Shown: positions 34,338 through 44,246 of the stretch, in pieces
Numbering within the stretch: position 1 is the stretch's first letter
Layout: every line of letters starts with the position of its first letter
Assembly (NCBI GenBank): GCA_900546435.1
Contig: URCQ01000003.1
Span: forward strand, 62,001-126,000
Direction: 5' to 3'
DNA from: an uncultured Pseudobutyrivibrio sp.
GTDB lineage: Bacteria > Bacillota > Clostridia > Lachnospirales > Lachnospiraceae
DNA: 64,000 bases
Program-made: the position numbers and the translations under genes
The notes under the pieces: model-generated
What the model saw: only the letters and a program-made list of their open reading frames with translations
The model's database searches: none
Told to the model about the DNA's origin: nothing

Positions 34338-35297
34338 ATGAAGCGAATGCTTATTACCGGTTTTTCCGGATTTGTAAGCCGTCATTTTTTAAACTTTTTA
34401 TATGAAAATAAGCTGGAATATGAGGTGTTAGGCGTAGATGTCAATCCACCAAAGTTTGCAATGAATGCATATGAGCCTACACTTTCTATGTCATTTTTGC
34501 AGGTTAATTTGTTGGATCAGGAAGCCGTGGAGGAAATGATTGCATCATTTCGGCCAGACTATATTTTGCATCTGGCATCGTTTTCGAGTGTTGCATACAG
34601 TTGGCAGCATCCGGCAGAGTGCTTTAGCAACAATACCAGTATTTTTTTGCATGTAACAGAAGCATTACGCAAGCATGATTTGTGCCATTGCCGTGTATTA
34701 TCGGTGGGATCTTCGGAAGAATATGGAAATGTCTTAGAGGACGAATTGCCACTGCGTGAGGATATGCCGCTGGTTCCGGTGAATCCATATGCGGTTGCCA
34801 GAGTTTCACAGGAAATGATGGCAAAAGTGTTAGCAGACAGTTTTGGGATGCAGATTATGTTGACGCGTTCGTTTAATCATATGGGACCGTTTCAGGATGA
34901 ACGGTTTGTTATTCCAAGTTTTGTGCGTCGCATTTTAGATATTCAAAAGAGTGGTGCAAAAAGCGGAGAGATTGAGACGGGCGATACGTCTATTGTAAGA
35001 GACTTTGTAGATGTTCGTGATGTGGTTCGCGCGTATTATCAGTTACTGATGCAGGGAAAGACTGGTGAAGTTTATAATATTTGTGGAGAAAAAGGTGTTT
35101 CTCTAGCAGACGTAGTAAAAGAAATAGCAGACATTGTTGGTGTAGAGATTACAACAAGAGTGAATCCGGATTTTGTAAGACCGGGAGACAATCAGATGGT
35201 CATCGGTTCTGCGGCAAAGATTTGTCAGGATATTGGATGGAAGGCAGAGATTCCGCTGCGCCAGACACTGACAGACATGATAGAATATATGCGTTAG
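34338..35297 (+). CDS. rmd: GDP-4-keto-6-deoxy-mannose reductase (Rmd-like), NAD-dependent epimerase family
   Basis: 319-residue extended SDR. The dinucleotide loop reads TGFSGFVSRHF, SSEEYG holds the catalytic Ser/Thr region, and Tyr151 lies in NPYAVARVSQ. With Gmd encoded 2 kb downstream, the likely reaction is reduction of GDP-4-keto-6-deoxy-D-mannose to GDP-D-rhamnose. Fucose-type GMER would need epimerase features that I do not see. The active-site YxxxK motif appears as Y-A-V-A-R (Arg155), while the Gmd encoded nearby has a normal YAVAK. The symbol is an inference from context and similarity; another sugar reductase or epimerase is possible. Confidence 0.75.
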   Translation: MKRMLITGFSGFVSRHFLNFLYENKLEYEVLGVDVNPPKFAMNAYEPTLSMSFLQVNLLDQEAVEEMIASFRPDYILHLASFSSVAYSWQHPAECFSNNTSIFLHVTEALRKHDLCHCRVLSVGSSEEYGNVLEDELPLREDMPLVPVNPYAVARVSQEMMAKVLADSFGMQIMLTRSFNHMGPFQDERFVIPSFVRRILDIQKSGAKSGEIETGDTSIVRDFVDVRDVVRAYYQLLMQGKTGEVYNICGEKGVSLADVVKEIADIVGVEITTRVNPDFVRPGDNQMVIGSAAKICQDIGWKAEIPLRQTLTDMIEYMR

Positions 35298-35352
35298 GAA
35301 GCGATTGCTGAAGGTACGCTGTGCGGGACGGTGTGAGAACAAAGATAGGAAG

Positions 35353-37146
35353 ATGAAAATACGAGAAAAGTGGTCAAATCCATATGTTGTATTTGGACTG
35401 GGTTGTCTTTTGGGCAGCCTGGTTTTTGTATGGATTTATGGCATTGACGTTATAAAAGTTACCAATATCGCATGGTTATTAGATTCTTCGCAGACGGAAG
35501 GACTGTGGGATCTGACGCAGCATTATCTGGGCTGGGAATTTTACCGGCAGAGTGCATGGCACTTCCCGTTAGGACTTATGGATGGCATTTATAGTGAGCC
35601 GGTATCCATCGTATATACGGATTCGATTCCGCTGTTTGCGTTTGTATGTAAACTTCTATCACCACTACTTCCGGCAAAGTTTCAATATTTTGGATTGTTT
35701 GAATGGATGTGCTATGCCCTGATGGGAGGCTTTGGCGCACTGTTTATGCGGGCATTTTCTAAGAAAAGCAGCTTTTGTCTTTTGGGAGCTTTCTTTTTTG
35801 TGATATCTCCGGTTATGCAAAAAAGAGCCTTTTATCACACGGCACTATCTGCACATTTTCTGGTTGTCGCTGCATTTTGCCTGTGGATCTTTAGAGATGC
35901 TCTGCGAAAAAAAGGAAAGCATTATACGCTACATTGGACCATTCTATTGTGCTTGTCTGCGATGATCAATGCATATTTTACACCAATGATTTTGGGCATC
36001 TGGCTGTGCAGTATGCTGCAGGAATTTTTGGCAGAATCAAAAGATATGCGCATCGCTCTGTTGCGAAAAATATTGGTGCAGATACCTGTGGCGCTTGGCT
36101 TTTTGCTATTGGTTTGCTATCTGATGGGATATTTTTACGGAGATGTATCTGCTGCCACAACAGGACTGGAAAATCTGTCTTTTAATTTGCTGCAGTTTGT
36201 GAATCCGGGAAACGATTTGTGTGTCATTCATCATAGAAATTATTTGTTTTCGACGCAGAATTATTCTGCACTTTTGCCGACATTGCCGACAATTTCCGGG
36301 TGGCAGGAAGAGGGATTTGCTTATCTGGGCGTTGGCGTAATATTTTTACTGGTATTATGTATCATGTATGGCATCATGCAGATGCTGCGCGGAGGAATAG
36401 AAAAAATAAGAGCTTCCTGGGAAATTAGTATTTTTCTTGGAATGGTCATCTTTACGTTTTTGGCATTGTCTCCAACGGCGACATGCGGAATAAAGACGCT
36501 ATATCATATTGCTTATCCGGATATCATATATCAGGCACTTAGTGTATTCCGCTCTACGGGGCGTCTGATCTGGCCGGTTTATTATGGGCTGCTTGCCCTT
36601 GGACTTTACGGCATGGTTCATTTGACAAAAAACTGGAAGAAAACATATGTATATGGTTTATGGATTGGCCTTGTTTTTTTGCAAATGTATGATTTGATGC
36701 CGGGGATGCTGTATAAACAGGAAGCGTATGCGTATACATCGGCTGGCATAGAAAAAAATACGAAAAAGACAAAGACAGAGTTAATGACGGCAGGTTATCA
36801 AAAATATTTAACAGAGTCTGTCTGGGATACGTTGGGAGAAGACAAGGATGAAATTGTTTTTTACCCACCGACACAGTTTGGTATAGAATGTGATCCGCAG
36901 ACCTCTTGTGTTTTTGAAGAGTATGCGCTTGCCCATCACATGTCGCTTAATGTGACATATATGAGCCGCGATATGAGCGCGCAGGCAGACAGAAAAACGT
37001 ATCAGCATTTTGAGGAAAGAAAAAAAGGAAACAAGTTTGAAAATATCATATATATCTTTTTTGATATTTCAGAACTTCCGTCCGCGAAAGAGACAGAATT
37101 ACAGTATTTTGAGGCAGATGGCTATGTGATAGGGGTAGAGAAATGA
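35353..37146 (+). CDS. Polytopic membrane protein, DUF6311-like (possible GT-C fold)
   Basis: 597 residues with about eleven membrane helices over 1-480 and a C-terminal soluble part (about 480-597). The N-terminal outer loop (about 45-105) is long and has conserved-looking Asp, Trp and His residues (DLTQHYLGWEFYRQSAWHF), as in the first loop of GT-C glycosyltransferases and DUF6311 proteins. It may transfer a sugar from a lipid donor outside the membrane, which fits its position between rmd and gmd. ATG 35353 is chosen because GATAGGAAG precedes it; an upstream in-frame codon has none. Function is not established. Confidence 0.7.
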   Translation: MKIREKWSNPYVVFGLGCLLGSLVFVWIYGIDVIKVTNIAWLLDSSQTEGLWDLTQHYLGWEFYRQSAWHFPLGLMDGIYSEPVSIVYTDSIPLFAFVCKLLSPLLPAKFQYFGLFEWMCYALMGGFGALFMRAFSKKSSFCLLGAFFFVISPVMQKRAFYHTALSAHFLVVAAFCLWIFRDALRKKGKHYTLHWTILLCLSAMINAYFTPMILGIWLCSMLQEFLAESKDMRIALLRKILVQIPVALGFLLLVCYLMGYFYGDVSAATTGLENLSFNLLQFVNPGNDLCVIHHRNYLFSTQNYSALLPTLPTISGWQEEGFAYLGVGVIFLLVLCIMYGIMQMLRGGIEKIRASWEISIFLGMVIFTFLALSPTATCGIKTLYHIAYPDIIYQALSVFRSTGRLIWPVYYGLLALGLYGMVHLTKNWKKTYVYGLWIGLVFLQMYDLMPGMLYKQEAYAYTSAGIEKNTKKTKTELMTAGYQKYLTESVWDTLGEDKDEIVFYPPTQFGIECDPQTSCVFEEYALAHHMSLNVTYMSRDMSAQADRKTYQHFEERKKGNKFENIIYIFFDISELPSAKETELQYFEADGYVIGVEK

Positions 37147-37268
37147 CCTTTTTTATGATATGATACTACGGAATGTGGTCATATATAAATATTGTGAAAA
37201 GTATAGCATTGCAGAATGTGTAAAAGAAAGCGCCATGTGCGCATAGAAGCGATGAAAAGGAGAATAAG

Positions 37269-38321
37269 ATGAGTAAGAGTGTAGCACTGATTACCGGTAT
37301 TACCGGACAGGATGGAAGTTACCTGGCAGAATTTTTATTGGAGAAGGGATATGAGGTTCACGGAATTATCCGTCGCTCTTCTGTTTCTACAACAGAGCGT
37401 ATCGATTATCTGATTGCAGAAGATGCGATTACATTACATGATGGAGACCTTTCGGATTCCTCAAGCATTATTCGTGTGGTAAATGAAGTTCGTCCAACAG
37501 AAATTTATAACCTGGCTGCGCAGAGTCATGTAGGTGTATCTTTTGATGCAGCAGAGTATACAGGGGATGTGGATGCACTTGGTGTGCTTCGTATTTTGGA
37601 AGCAGTACATATGCTTGGCATGGATAAGACATGCCGTATTTATCAGGCATCGACATCTGAATTATATGGAAAAGTAGAAGAAGTACCACAGAATGAGAAC
37701 ACTCCATTTCATCCATTCAGCCCATATGCAGTTGCAAAACAGTATGGTTTCTGGATGATGAAAGAATATAGAGAAGCTTATGGCATGTTTGCATGCAATG
37801 GTATTCTTTTTAACCATGAATCAGAGAGACGTGGGGAGACATTTGTTACAAGAAAAATTACGCTTGCAGCAGGACGTATTGCATGTGGTTTGCAGGATCA
37901 TCTTGAGCTTGGCAACTTAGATTCTTTGCGTGACTGGGGTTATGCAAAAGATTATGTAGAATGTATGTGGTTGATTTTGCAGCAGGATGAGCCGGATGAT
38001 TATGTCATCGCAACCGGTGTACAGCATACCGTTCGTGAATTCACAACACTTGCATTTGCAAATGATGGTATTGAACTGGAATGGCGTGGCGAAGGTATGG
38101 AAGAAAAGGGTTATGATAAGGCAACAGGAAAGATGCTTGTCTGCGTAAACCCACAGTGGTTCCGCCCGACAGATGTCGTGAATCTTTGGGGAGATCCAAC
38201 AAAGGCAAAAACAAAGCTTGGATGGAACCCACAGAAGACCAGTTATGAAGAGTTGTGTCGTATTATGGCACAGCACGATTTGGAACTTGCACAAAGAGAA
38301 GCAAAGTTAAAGGCAGAATAA
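37269..38321 (+). CDS. gmd: GDP-mannose 4,6-dehydratase
   Basis: 350 residues. Converts GDP-D-mannose to GDP-4-keto-6-deoxy-D-mannose, the precursor of GDP-D-rhamnose or GDP-L-fucose. Hallmarks are ALITGITGQDGSYLAEFLL, the catalytic STSELYGK, SPYAVAKQYG with Tyr and Lys, and LFNHESERRGETFVTRKI. The length is normal. GAAAAGGAGAATAAG precedes the ATG. Paired with the Rmd-like reductase upstream it supplies GDP-D-rhamnose for the surface glycan. The first acyltransferase gene starts directly after its stop codon. Confidence 0.96.
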   Translation: MSKSVALITGITGQDGSYLAEFLLEKGYEVHGIIRRSSVSTTERIDYLIAEDAITLHDGDLSDSSSIIRVVNEVRPTEIYNLAAQSHVGVSFDAAEYTGDVDALGVLRILEAVHMLGMDKTCRIYQASTSELYGKVEEVPQNENTPFHPFSPYAVAKQYGFWMMKEYREAYGMFACNGILFNHESERRGETFVTRKITLAAGRIACGLQDHLELGNLDSLRDWGYAKDYVECMWLILQQDEPDDYVIATGVQHTVREFTTLAFANDGIELEWRGEGMEEKGYDKATGKMLVCVNPQWFRPTDVVNLWGDPTKAKTKLGWNPQKTSYEELCRIMAQHDLELAQREAKLKAE

Positions 38322-39389
38322 ATGATACAGCAGAAAAAGGAACGGCAAACAAATTTTGAATTACTGCGCCTTCTTTTGATGCTCACCATTCCGGTATATC
38401 ATCTGATGCTTTACAATGGTGTATTCTATATGGACTATCACAAAAATGTAGCGCCGGGATTGTTCTTATCCAGTGGTGGAGCAATCACGGCAGATTATGC
38501 ATTTATTGCTTTGACATCATATTTTTTACTGGAAACCAAAGACCGCCCGATTATCCGGCGGTTTTTGACGTTTGGAGCGCAGGTGCTGACACTTTATGTG
38601 ATTCGCTTCGCAGTTATTCGTAGTCTGTGGGGATTTGATTCCGGCAACTGGTTTGTGGAAGATTATATCCTGGGCGGAGCCTGGTGGTTTGTGGCTCCGT
38701 ATATGGTTATGCTTCTGCTATATCCATGGTTCAATCAATGGATGGAAAAGATGTCCCTGTGTTGGCATAGGGTATTATGTCTGGGATTGGGCATATGTTT
38801 TGTGGCAAATAGCATCACCCTTCGGATGAATTTTGTAAATGATCTGATCGCATTTTTATTTACTTATGTTATGATGGGATATTTGCGCAGAAAAAACTAC
38901 CAGAGGTGGATTTTACCGACGAAGAAAAGATGGATGGCAGGGATCTATCTCCTTGGATTCCTTGTTACCTTTTTCGTTAGTTGGTATGTAAAAATGCCAG
39001 GCGTCATGGCAGATGATGCGTCGGCAAATCTGGTTGTGAAACATTTGATTGGGAAATACGCTCCACTACAATTTGTGATGGGGCTGGCGGTATTCTTTTT
39101 CTTTCGCGATGTGCAGCTGCGGCAATCACAAATCATCAACCATCTTGCAAAGAGTGTATTTTTTGTGTTTCTTTTGCATGAGACAGTGATGGGTGTGTAT
39201 TGGTATATTGGAAAAATCGATGGCCAATATCCATATTATTCTGTGGGAGCATTCTGGGGCTGGCTTTTGATTTATTTACTTAGTTGTTTGATCGTTGGTG
39301 TTTCGGCAGAGGCTCTTTATACAAAGTTTGTAGCTCCGCTTTGGAGACGAGTCATCGATAGAATTTGTACAAAATTTAAATTTCAGTAA
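38322..39389 (+). CDS. Acyltransferase-3 family membrane protein (1 of 7)
   Basis: 355 residues, about ten membrane helices. The N-terminal TNFELLRLLLMLTIPVYH places His27 at the conserved catalytic position of the family (PF01757). These proteins move acyl groups, usually acetyl, across the membrane to sugar hydroxyls. The start codon touches the gmd stop, so translation is coupled; the ribosome binding site is weak. The very close link with gmd suggests that it modifies the rhamnose-containing glycan, but the site cannot be read. Confidence 0.85.
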   Translation: MIQQKKERQTNFELLRLLLMLTIPVYHLMLYNGVFYMDYHKNVAPGLFLSSGGAITADYAFIALTSYFLLETKDRPIIRRFLTFGAQVLTLYVIRFAVIRSLWGFDSGNWFVEDYILGGAWWFVAPYMVMLLLYPWFNQWMEKMSLCWHRVLCLGLGICFVANSITLRMNFVNDLIAFLFTYVMMGYLRRKNYQRWILPTKKRWMAGIYLLGFLVTFFVSWYVKMPGVMADDASANLVVKHLIGKYAPLQFVMGLAVFFFFRDVQLRQSQIINHLAKSVFFVFLLHETVMGVYWYIGKIDGQYPYYSVGAFWGWLLIYLLSCLIVGVSAEALYTKFVAPLWRRVIDRICTKFKFQ

Positions 39390-39426
39390 CTGTAACAGCA
39401 AGGATGGGAGAAAGCGTGATCATCAT

Positions 39427-40560
39427 ATGAATGTAAACGAAAATAAAAAACCATATGTCACGATTGATATCGCAAAATTTGTCATGGCAATTCTTGTTGT
39501 TGCGATACATGTGCGCCCATTTTCAGGAGAAGCGGCATTTGTATATGATGATATCGTAGCGCGAGTTGCGGATCCGCTATTCTTTCAGATTACGGCATTC
39601 TTATTTTTTGAAAAAGTCTTTCGGGAAGATAAGGATATACGGATGTCGGAACGCGGTTGGTATCAAAGGACGTTATCCTGGCAGAAGCTAGGCCATTACA
39701 TGAAACGTATTCTACAACTGTATACGGCATGGTTTATTCTGTATGCTCCTGTGGTATGTTATCGGACGGTGCAGGAACTGGGGATTACCTGTAATCTGCA
39801 GGGGATGGGGCGTGTGGTTCTTTCTTTGCTGCGTAAATACTGGCTTAGTGGATATTATGGAGCCATGTGGTTTATGACAGCATTGCTTTTGGCGATGCCG
39901 CTGACATTTTTGATTACGAAGTATTTAGGACCTGGCATATGTGTTCTTTTATCGGCGCCATGCTTTCTTCTTACCGTGGCACGTATGGCATACTGCAGCA
40001 TAACAGATCATTGGCAAGCGATGGCATATTGTGACCATGCGATTTATGGTGTCTTTGGCTGGTATGCAAATGGTCTGACCTACGGCTTCTTTTTTTGCGC
40101 CCTTGGTATGTGGATTGCATATAAGCGAAGCAAGACTTTTGATGCAGCAGAAACAGAGCAAATGGAAATCAAAAATACAGATGGCTGGCTGCCCTTTCTT
40201 ATTAGTTTTTTGCTTCTTATCGTAGAAGCACATGTGATACGAGATAAAAATCTGGGGCAGAGCTATGGGGCAATGCTCTTTTTGATACCTACCAGCTATT
40301 TTTTGCTGAAATGGCTATTATCTGTAGAGATTTTAAATGAAAAGTCGAAGATTTGTACACATTTGCGCCGCCTTAGTATTATGATTTTTGCCATACATTA
40401 TGGCATCATGGAATTACTGCAATTTGGGATGGAAAAATATACGATGCGAGAATGGAATACGACCGTGTTATATTTTGTGGTATTGGCTGTGACAATCGGA
40501 TGCGCAGAGTTACTTTTGCTGCTGCAAAAGAAAGTGAAGTGGCTGCGCGTACTGTACTAA
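39427..40560 (+). CDS. Acyltransferase-3 family membrane protein (2 of 7)
   Basis: 377 residues, about ten membrane helices. YVTIDIAKFVMAILVVAIHVRP holds His28 at the conserved position. Residues 150-180 include YYGAMWFMTALLLAMPL, the WF(M/V)xxL pattern common to the family. The ribosome binding site is poor (AGAAAG at a distance), so the exact start is less sure. It belongs with the neighbouring acyltransferases; its acyl donor and acceptor are unknown. Confidence 0.85.
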   Translation: MNVNENKKPYVTIDIAKFVMAILVVAIHVRPFSGEAAFVYDDIVARVADPLFFQITAFLFFEKVFREDKDIRMSERGWYQRTLSWQKLGHYMKRILQLYTAWFILYAPVVCYRTVQELGITCNLQGMGRVVLSLLRKYWLSGYYGAMWFMTALLLAMPLTFLITKYLGPGICVLLSAPCFLLTVARMAYCSITDHWQAMAYCDHAIYGVFGWYANGLTYGFFFCALGMWIAYKRSKTFDAAETEQMEIKNTDGWLPFLISFLLLIVEAHVIRDKNLGQSYGAMLFLIPTSYFLLKWLLSVEILNEKSKICTHLRRLSIMIFAIHYGIMELLQFGMEKYTMREWNTTVLYFVVLAVTIGCAELLLLLQKKVKWLRVLY

Positions 40561-40590
40561 AGGAGTGGATTTGGGGGAAGAAAACAAATC

Positions 40591-41661
40591 ATGAATCAGA
40601 AAAGACGAGATGAAATTACAGGACTACGAGGGTTGAGTGCCTGCATCATAGCCTACATTTTCCACTATACGCAGTTGTTTCACGCAATGCCGGAATGTTT
40701 TCCGCTTCAAGTGACCTTGATGGGAACATTAGCAAAATATGGTGTCTGCATGTCTGAAATTTTCTTTATGCTCAGCGGAATGCTACTGTATTGGTCTTAT
40801 CAGACGCGAATAGCGGATGGAGCTTTGACGCTGGGACAATTTATATTGCCTAAAATGAAAAAAATCTATCCAATGATGATGGTGACGGCGCTTATTACCT
40901 GGGGATTACAGAATATGGGGCATATCATTTATGGAGTGTATGTCTTGCATCCGGATGGAGCTAGAGTACGCAATTCGATCTGGGCACTTTTCGTATCATT
41001 GCTTGGATTACAAAGTGGCTGGTTTTCGGATAATGATACGTTGGCAGTGAATGGACCGAGCTGGTTTGTCAGTATATTTTTCATATGCTATGTGATTTAT
41101 TATCTGTTGACGCGTTATGTGAAAAAAGAGAGTGTGAAGAATGTTTGCTATGTTGGTATGATGGTGCTTGGACTGCTTCTGATGATGCATCCATTGCAAT
41201 TGCCGCTTTTATATAGTACCAATGGGCGAGGGTATTTTAGCTTTTTTGCCGGTATCATGCTGGCACAGATGATGGAAAAAACAAGTGATGAAAAAAAGAA
41301 CATCCGGTGTGGAGGCGCACTACTGGTTTTTCTGGGAAGTCTGATGCTGATTAGAAAATGGGAACAACTATTTTCGTTTTGGTATGTTAGTGCATTTGTG
41401 TGGACAAGTTTGCTTTATCTGGTTTGCCAGGTAGATATTTTAAAAAAAATCTTTGCATGGAAACCGTTTGTCTGGTTGGGAAATATGTGTATGCCTATTT
41501 TTTTATGGAATATGGCAACAGATGTGATGCTGGAATTGATTCGCCGCGCATGTGGATGGCCTATGAATTATGGTAGTTTTATTGTGTGGGCGATGCATGT
41601 TGTCGTATCACTTGTAGTTGTTTGGATGATGGAGTTGATAAAATGGAAACAGAAAAGATGA
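40591..41661 (+). CDS. Acyltransferase-3 family membrane protein (3 of 7)
   Basis: 356 residues, about ten membrane helices. RDEITGLRGLSACIIAYIFH gives the family R/H pair (His25), and EIFFMLSGMLLYW is a classic motif of OafA-like proteins. VNGPSWFVSIFFICYVIY is the mid-protein WF segment. No periplasmic SGNH domain is attached. GGGGGAAG lies 10 bases before the ATG. It overlaps the next gene by 19 bases. Confidence 0.87.
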   Translation: MNQKRRDEITGLRGLSACIIAYIFHYTQLFHAMPECFPLQVTLMGTLAKYGVCMSEIFFMLSGMLLYWSYQTRIADGALTLGQFILPKMKKIYPMMMVTALITWGLQNMGHIIYGVYVLHPDGARVRNSIWALFVSLLGLQSGWFSDNDTLAVNGPSWFVSIFFICYVIYYLLTRYVKKESVKNVCYVGMMVLGLLLMMHPLQLPLLYSTNGRGYFSFFAGIMLAQMMEKTSDEKKNIRCGGALLVFLGSLMLIRKWEQLFSFWYVSAFVWTSLLYLVCQVDILKKIFAWKPFVWLGNMCMPIFLWNMATDVMLELIRRACGWPMNYGSFIVWAMHVVVSLVVVWMMELIKWKQKR

Positions 41662-42902
41662 GAGGCCAGATGTCAAAAGAAAAGCAGATTCGACGTTTTA
41701 TGTGGATGCTGTTACTGCTTTCGTGCGCAATCTTTTTCCTGAATTATGACGAAAGAGTATTGCCATATAATTCAACCATATTGGCTTTTTCTTATAAATA
41801 TGGATTTATATCAAGAGGACTTGCCGGCACGATCTATCAGTGGCTGGATGCGATACTGCCTGTGAATTTGATTGCTTACGATATGGTGCTGCGTTTTACC
41901 TTGATTGTAACGATCGCATTTTATGCTCTTTTCTTTGCATTCTGTTATCAGTGTATGAAACGATGCGAGGGAAAATATCTGGGCAGAGTTCAATATCTGA
42001 TTCTGTTTTATGCGGTGTTTGTCGTTTCTATGTTTGCTTATAAACGAAATTTCGGGCGATTGGATCTGTATCTCATGGCATTTACGGTAATGGGCGTTAT
42101 GTGCCTGATCGCGCAAAAAGCAGAATGGCTTATAATCCCATTTTCTATTATTTGTGTTATGTATCACCAGGGCTATGTCTTTATGTTTTATAATGTATTG
42201 TTAGCGTTGTTGGTTTATCGCCTGCTGTCTGTAGAAAATAAAAAAAGCCGTGTGTACTATGGAGTGATTTTAGTAATGAGTCTGCTTGGCTGTGCTGCGT
42301 TGTTTTTATGGTTCGAATTTTTTAGCCACACAGACGGTGCACGCTACGTAGATGAGATTATTGCAAATGCGAAGGCAATGACAAAGCCATTCAATGGCAT
42401 GACATATCATGATACATTGATTGATCATGAAATTCTTGGAATTGATTTATCGAATGTAGAATATCCATATCGCGTGATGAATTGGATCGAGATACCGTTT
42501 TTTATTGCAATCATCTCACCTTACATTGTGATGGTGGTGAAATTATTTCATCGTATTATGGCACGGACAACAGAAAAGAGGGAGCGTTTGAAATATGGAT
42601 TTGTTGCGATTGCAGCAGGAACATTGCTGCCGCTTTTTTTCATGAAATGTGATTACGCACGCTGGGTGTTCGCACTGATTTCTTATTACTGTATTGTATT
42701 CCTGGCACTTGTTGCTATGGGGGATCGGTATGTAACGGAGGAACTGACAAAAATGTTTACGGAGATAAAAGAAAAATATCCGTTTGCTATTTTGCTGCTT
42801 TTACTTCCGGCACTTTTGACACCATTTTGGGATGTGCATATCAATGGTCTACTGCGTGGTATCAGCAATCCAATGAATGAAACGTTTTTGAATTTGTGGT
42901 AG
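41643..42902 (+). CDS. Polytopic membrane protein, six-copy paralogous family, copy 1
   Basis: 419 residues, about ten membrane helices. I do not recognise a named family. It shares an ordered set of motifs with the genes at 42912, 44247, 50509 and 51769: AFSYKYGFISRG near 44, FGRLDLYL near 135, a His-Gln-Gly in YHQGYVFM near 172, WFEFFSH near 221, DHEILGID near 263 and a (K)xDxxRW segment near 337 (here MKCDYARW). Regularly spaced charged and polar residues at helix ends suggest an enzyme that acts at the outer membrane face, such as a GT-C transferase or a Wzy/EpsG-like polymerase. This is inference from layout. ATG 41643 follows TGGAGTTGAT; a longer frame upstream lies within the acyltransferase gene. 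Confidence 0.75.
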   Translation: METEKMRGQMSKEKQIRRFMWMLLLLSCAIFFLNYDERVLPYNSTILAFSYKYGFISRGLAGTIYQWLDAILPVNLIAYDMVLRFTLIVTIAFYALFFAFCYQCMKRCEGKYLGRVQYLILFYAVFVVSMFAYKRNFGRLDLYLMAFTVMGVMCLIAQKAEWLIIPFSIICVMYHQGYVFMFYNVLLALLVYRLLSVENKKSRVYYGVILVMSLLGCAALFLWFEFFSHTDGARYVDEIIANAKAMTKPFNGMTYHDTLIDHEILGIDLSNVEYPYRVMNWIEIPFFIAIISPYIVMVVKLFHRIMARTTEKRERLKYGFVAIAAGTLLPLFFMKCDYARWVFALISYYCIVFLALVAMGDRYVTEELTKMFTEIKEKYPFAILLLLLPALLTPFWDVHINGLLRGISNPMNETFLNLW

Positions 42903-42911
42903 GAGAGTGTA

Positions 42912-44159
42912 ATGACAGAACAGTACGAAAAAATAGAGAAAAAAAGATATTGGCAATTTATAGCCTGCATGTTTGCATTTTCTGTCTTTTATTATTTGCG
43001 CTATTTTAAGCATGTTATGACAGAATATAATACCACACTTTTTGCCATGTCTTATAAATATGGATTCATCTCACGTGGAATGCTTGGAACTCTTTGGGAT
43101 GGGTTGGACCGGCTATTACCTGTGAATCTTATGACGTATGAAGCAGTATATTGGCTTAACTGGGGGATTACCTGGCTTTTTAGTCTGCTTGTCATCGTAT
43201 TTCTTGGAAAATGCCTGCGAAAATGTGCATCTGGCCAAAAACATAATATGTATTACATGGCGATTGCCTGTGCAATATATTTCTTTCCGATGTTCTGGTC
43301 TGAAGAAATGTTTGGACGACTCGATGTATATTTATATATTTTGACGTTTGTCTGCCTGTTTGCGCTTCTGGACGAGAAAGCAGAATGGATCATCATTCCG
43401 GTGGGAATCGTTTGCATGTGTATCCATCAGGGGTTTGTGTTTACGAATGCAAATCTGATTCTGGTGCCACTTTTTTATAAGATTCTGACAGCAGAGGGGA
43501 AAAGACGCAGGAAATATCTCATGTTGTTTGTAGGCTTTTTTGCGACAATCTCTGCACTATTTTTGTATTTTGAATTTTTTAGTCATGGAAATGGGGCATC
43601 TATTTACAAGGAAGTGGTAGCAGCAGCAAAGGCACTTTCGGAAGATGGAAAAGGTTATAATAAGTCCATTATCATGCATGAAATTCTGGGTCAGGACGTA
43701 TATGAAGCGGAAGCCCGTTACCATGCATTGAACCGGACGGAATTTCCGGCATTCCTTATTTTGTATGCGCCGTATCTGCCGATTGTCATTCACTTTTTTA
43801 AGGGACTGTTTCAAAGAAGTGAAGATGGTAAGAGCAAGTGGGTACATGCCGCTTTTCTGTTAGGAGCATGTACCATATTACCGCAATATTTGCTCAAGGT
43901 AGATTTTGGGCGATATGCATTTACGACGTTTACCTATTATATCGTTATGGTCATGATGTTTATGGTTATGAAGGATGAATGTGTGGCGGTGCAACTTGAT
44001 ACTACAAAAGAGAAAATCAAAGCAACCATACCGGTGCCATGGATTGTACTTTTATATCCGATGTTTCTGATGCCGTTTTATGATGTCATTATCTCTGGTG
44101 CCACATCTAAGTTGCGTACGCTGGTTATGGAAGTGCTGGGTATGCAATTGCCGGGTTAG
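42912..44159 (+). CDS. Polytopic membrane protein, six-copy paralogous family, copy 2
   Basis: 415 residues with the complete motif set of the family: AMSYKYGFISRGMLGTL, FGRLDVYLY, IHQGFVFT, YFEFFSHGNG, MHEILGQD and LLKVDFGRY. About ten membrane helices. It starts 9 bases after copy 1 with GGAGAGTG. Divergence from copy 1 is large outside the motifs, so this is an old duplication and not a recent assembly-type repeat. Function unknown; the same reasoning as for a lipid-linked sugar transferase or polymerase applies. Confidence 0.75.
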   Translation: MTEQYEKIEKKRYWQFIACMFAFSVFYYLRYFKHVMTEYNTTLFAMSYKYGFISRGMLGTLWDGLDRLLPVNLMTYEAVYWLNWGITWLFSLLVIVFLGKCLRKCASGQKHNMYYMAIACAIYFFPMFWSEEMFGRLDVYLYILTFVCLFALLDEKAEWIIIPVGIVCMCIHQGFVFTNANLILVPLFYKILTAEGKRRRKYLMLFVGFFATISALFLYFEFFSHGNGASIYKEVVAAAKALSEDGKGYNKSIIMHEILGQDVYEAEARYHALNRTEFPAFLILYAPYLPIVIHFFKGLFQRSEDGKSKWVHAAFLLGACTILPQYLLKVDFGRYAFTTFTYYIVMVMMFMVMKDECVAVQLDTTKEKIKATIPVPWIVLLYPMFLMPFYDVIISGATSKLRTLVMEVLGMQLPG

Positions 44160-44246
44160 AAACATCTGGTCAGCGTAGGAAAACAGGTGGCACGAATGAA
44201 AGAGAAAATGTTGCAAGGAAGATTAAGTACAAGGAAGAGATAAAAG

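Noticed and set aside
37147..37268. Promoter before gmd
   Set aside because: TATGAT at 37159-37164 has no acceptable -35 at 16-18 bases, so no feature was called.
41586..41642. Longer start for membrane family copy 1
   Set aside because: It lies inside the preceding acyltransferase gene and encodes no residues shared with the paralogues; ATG 41643 has a GGAG site.
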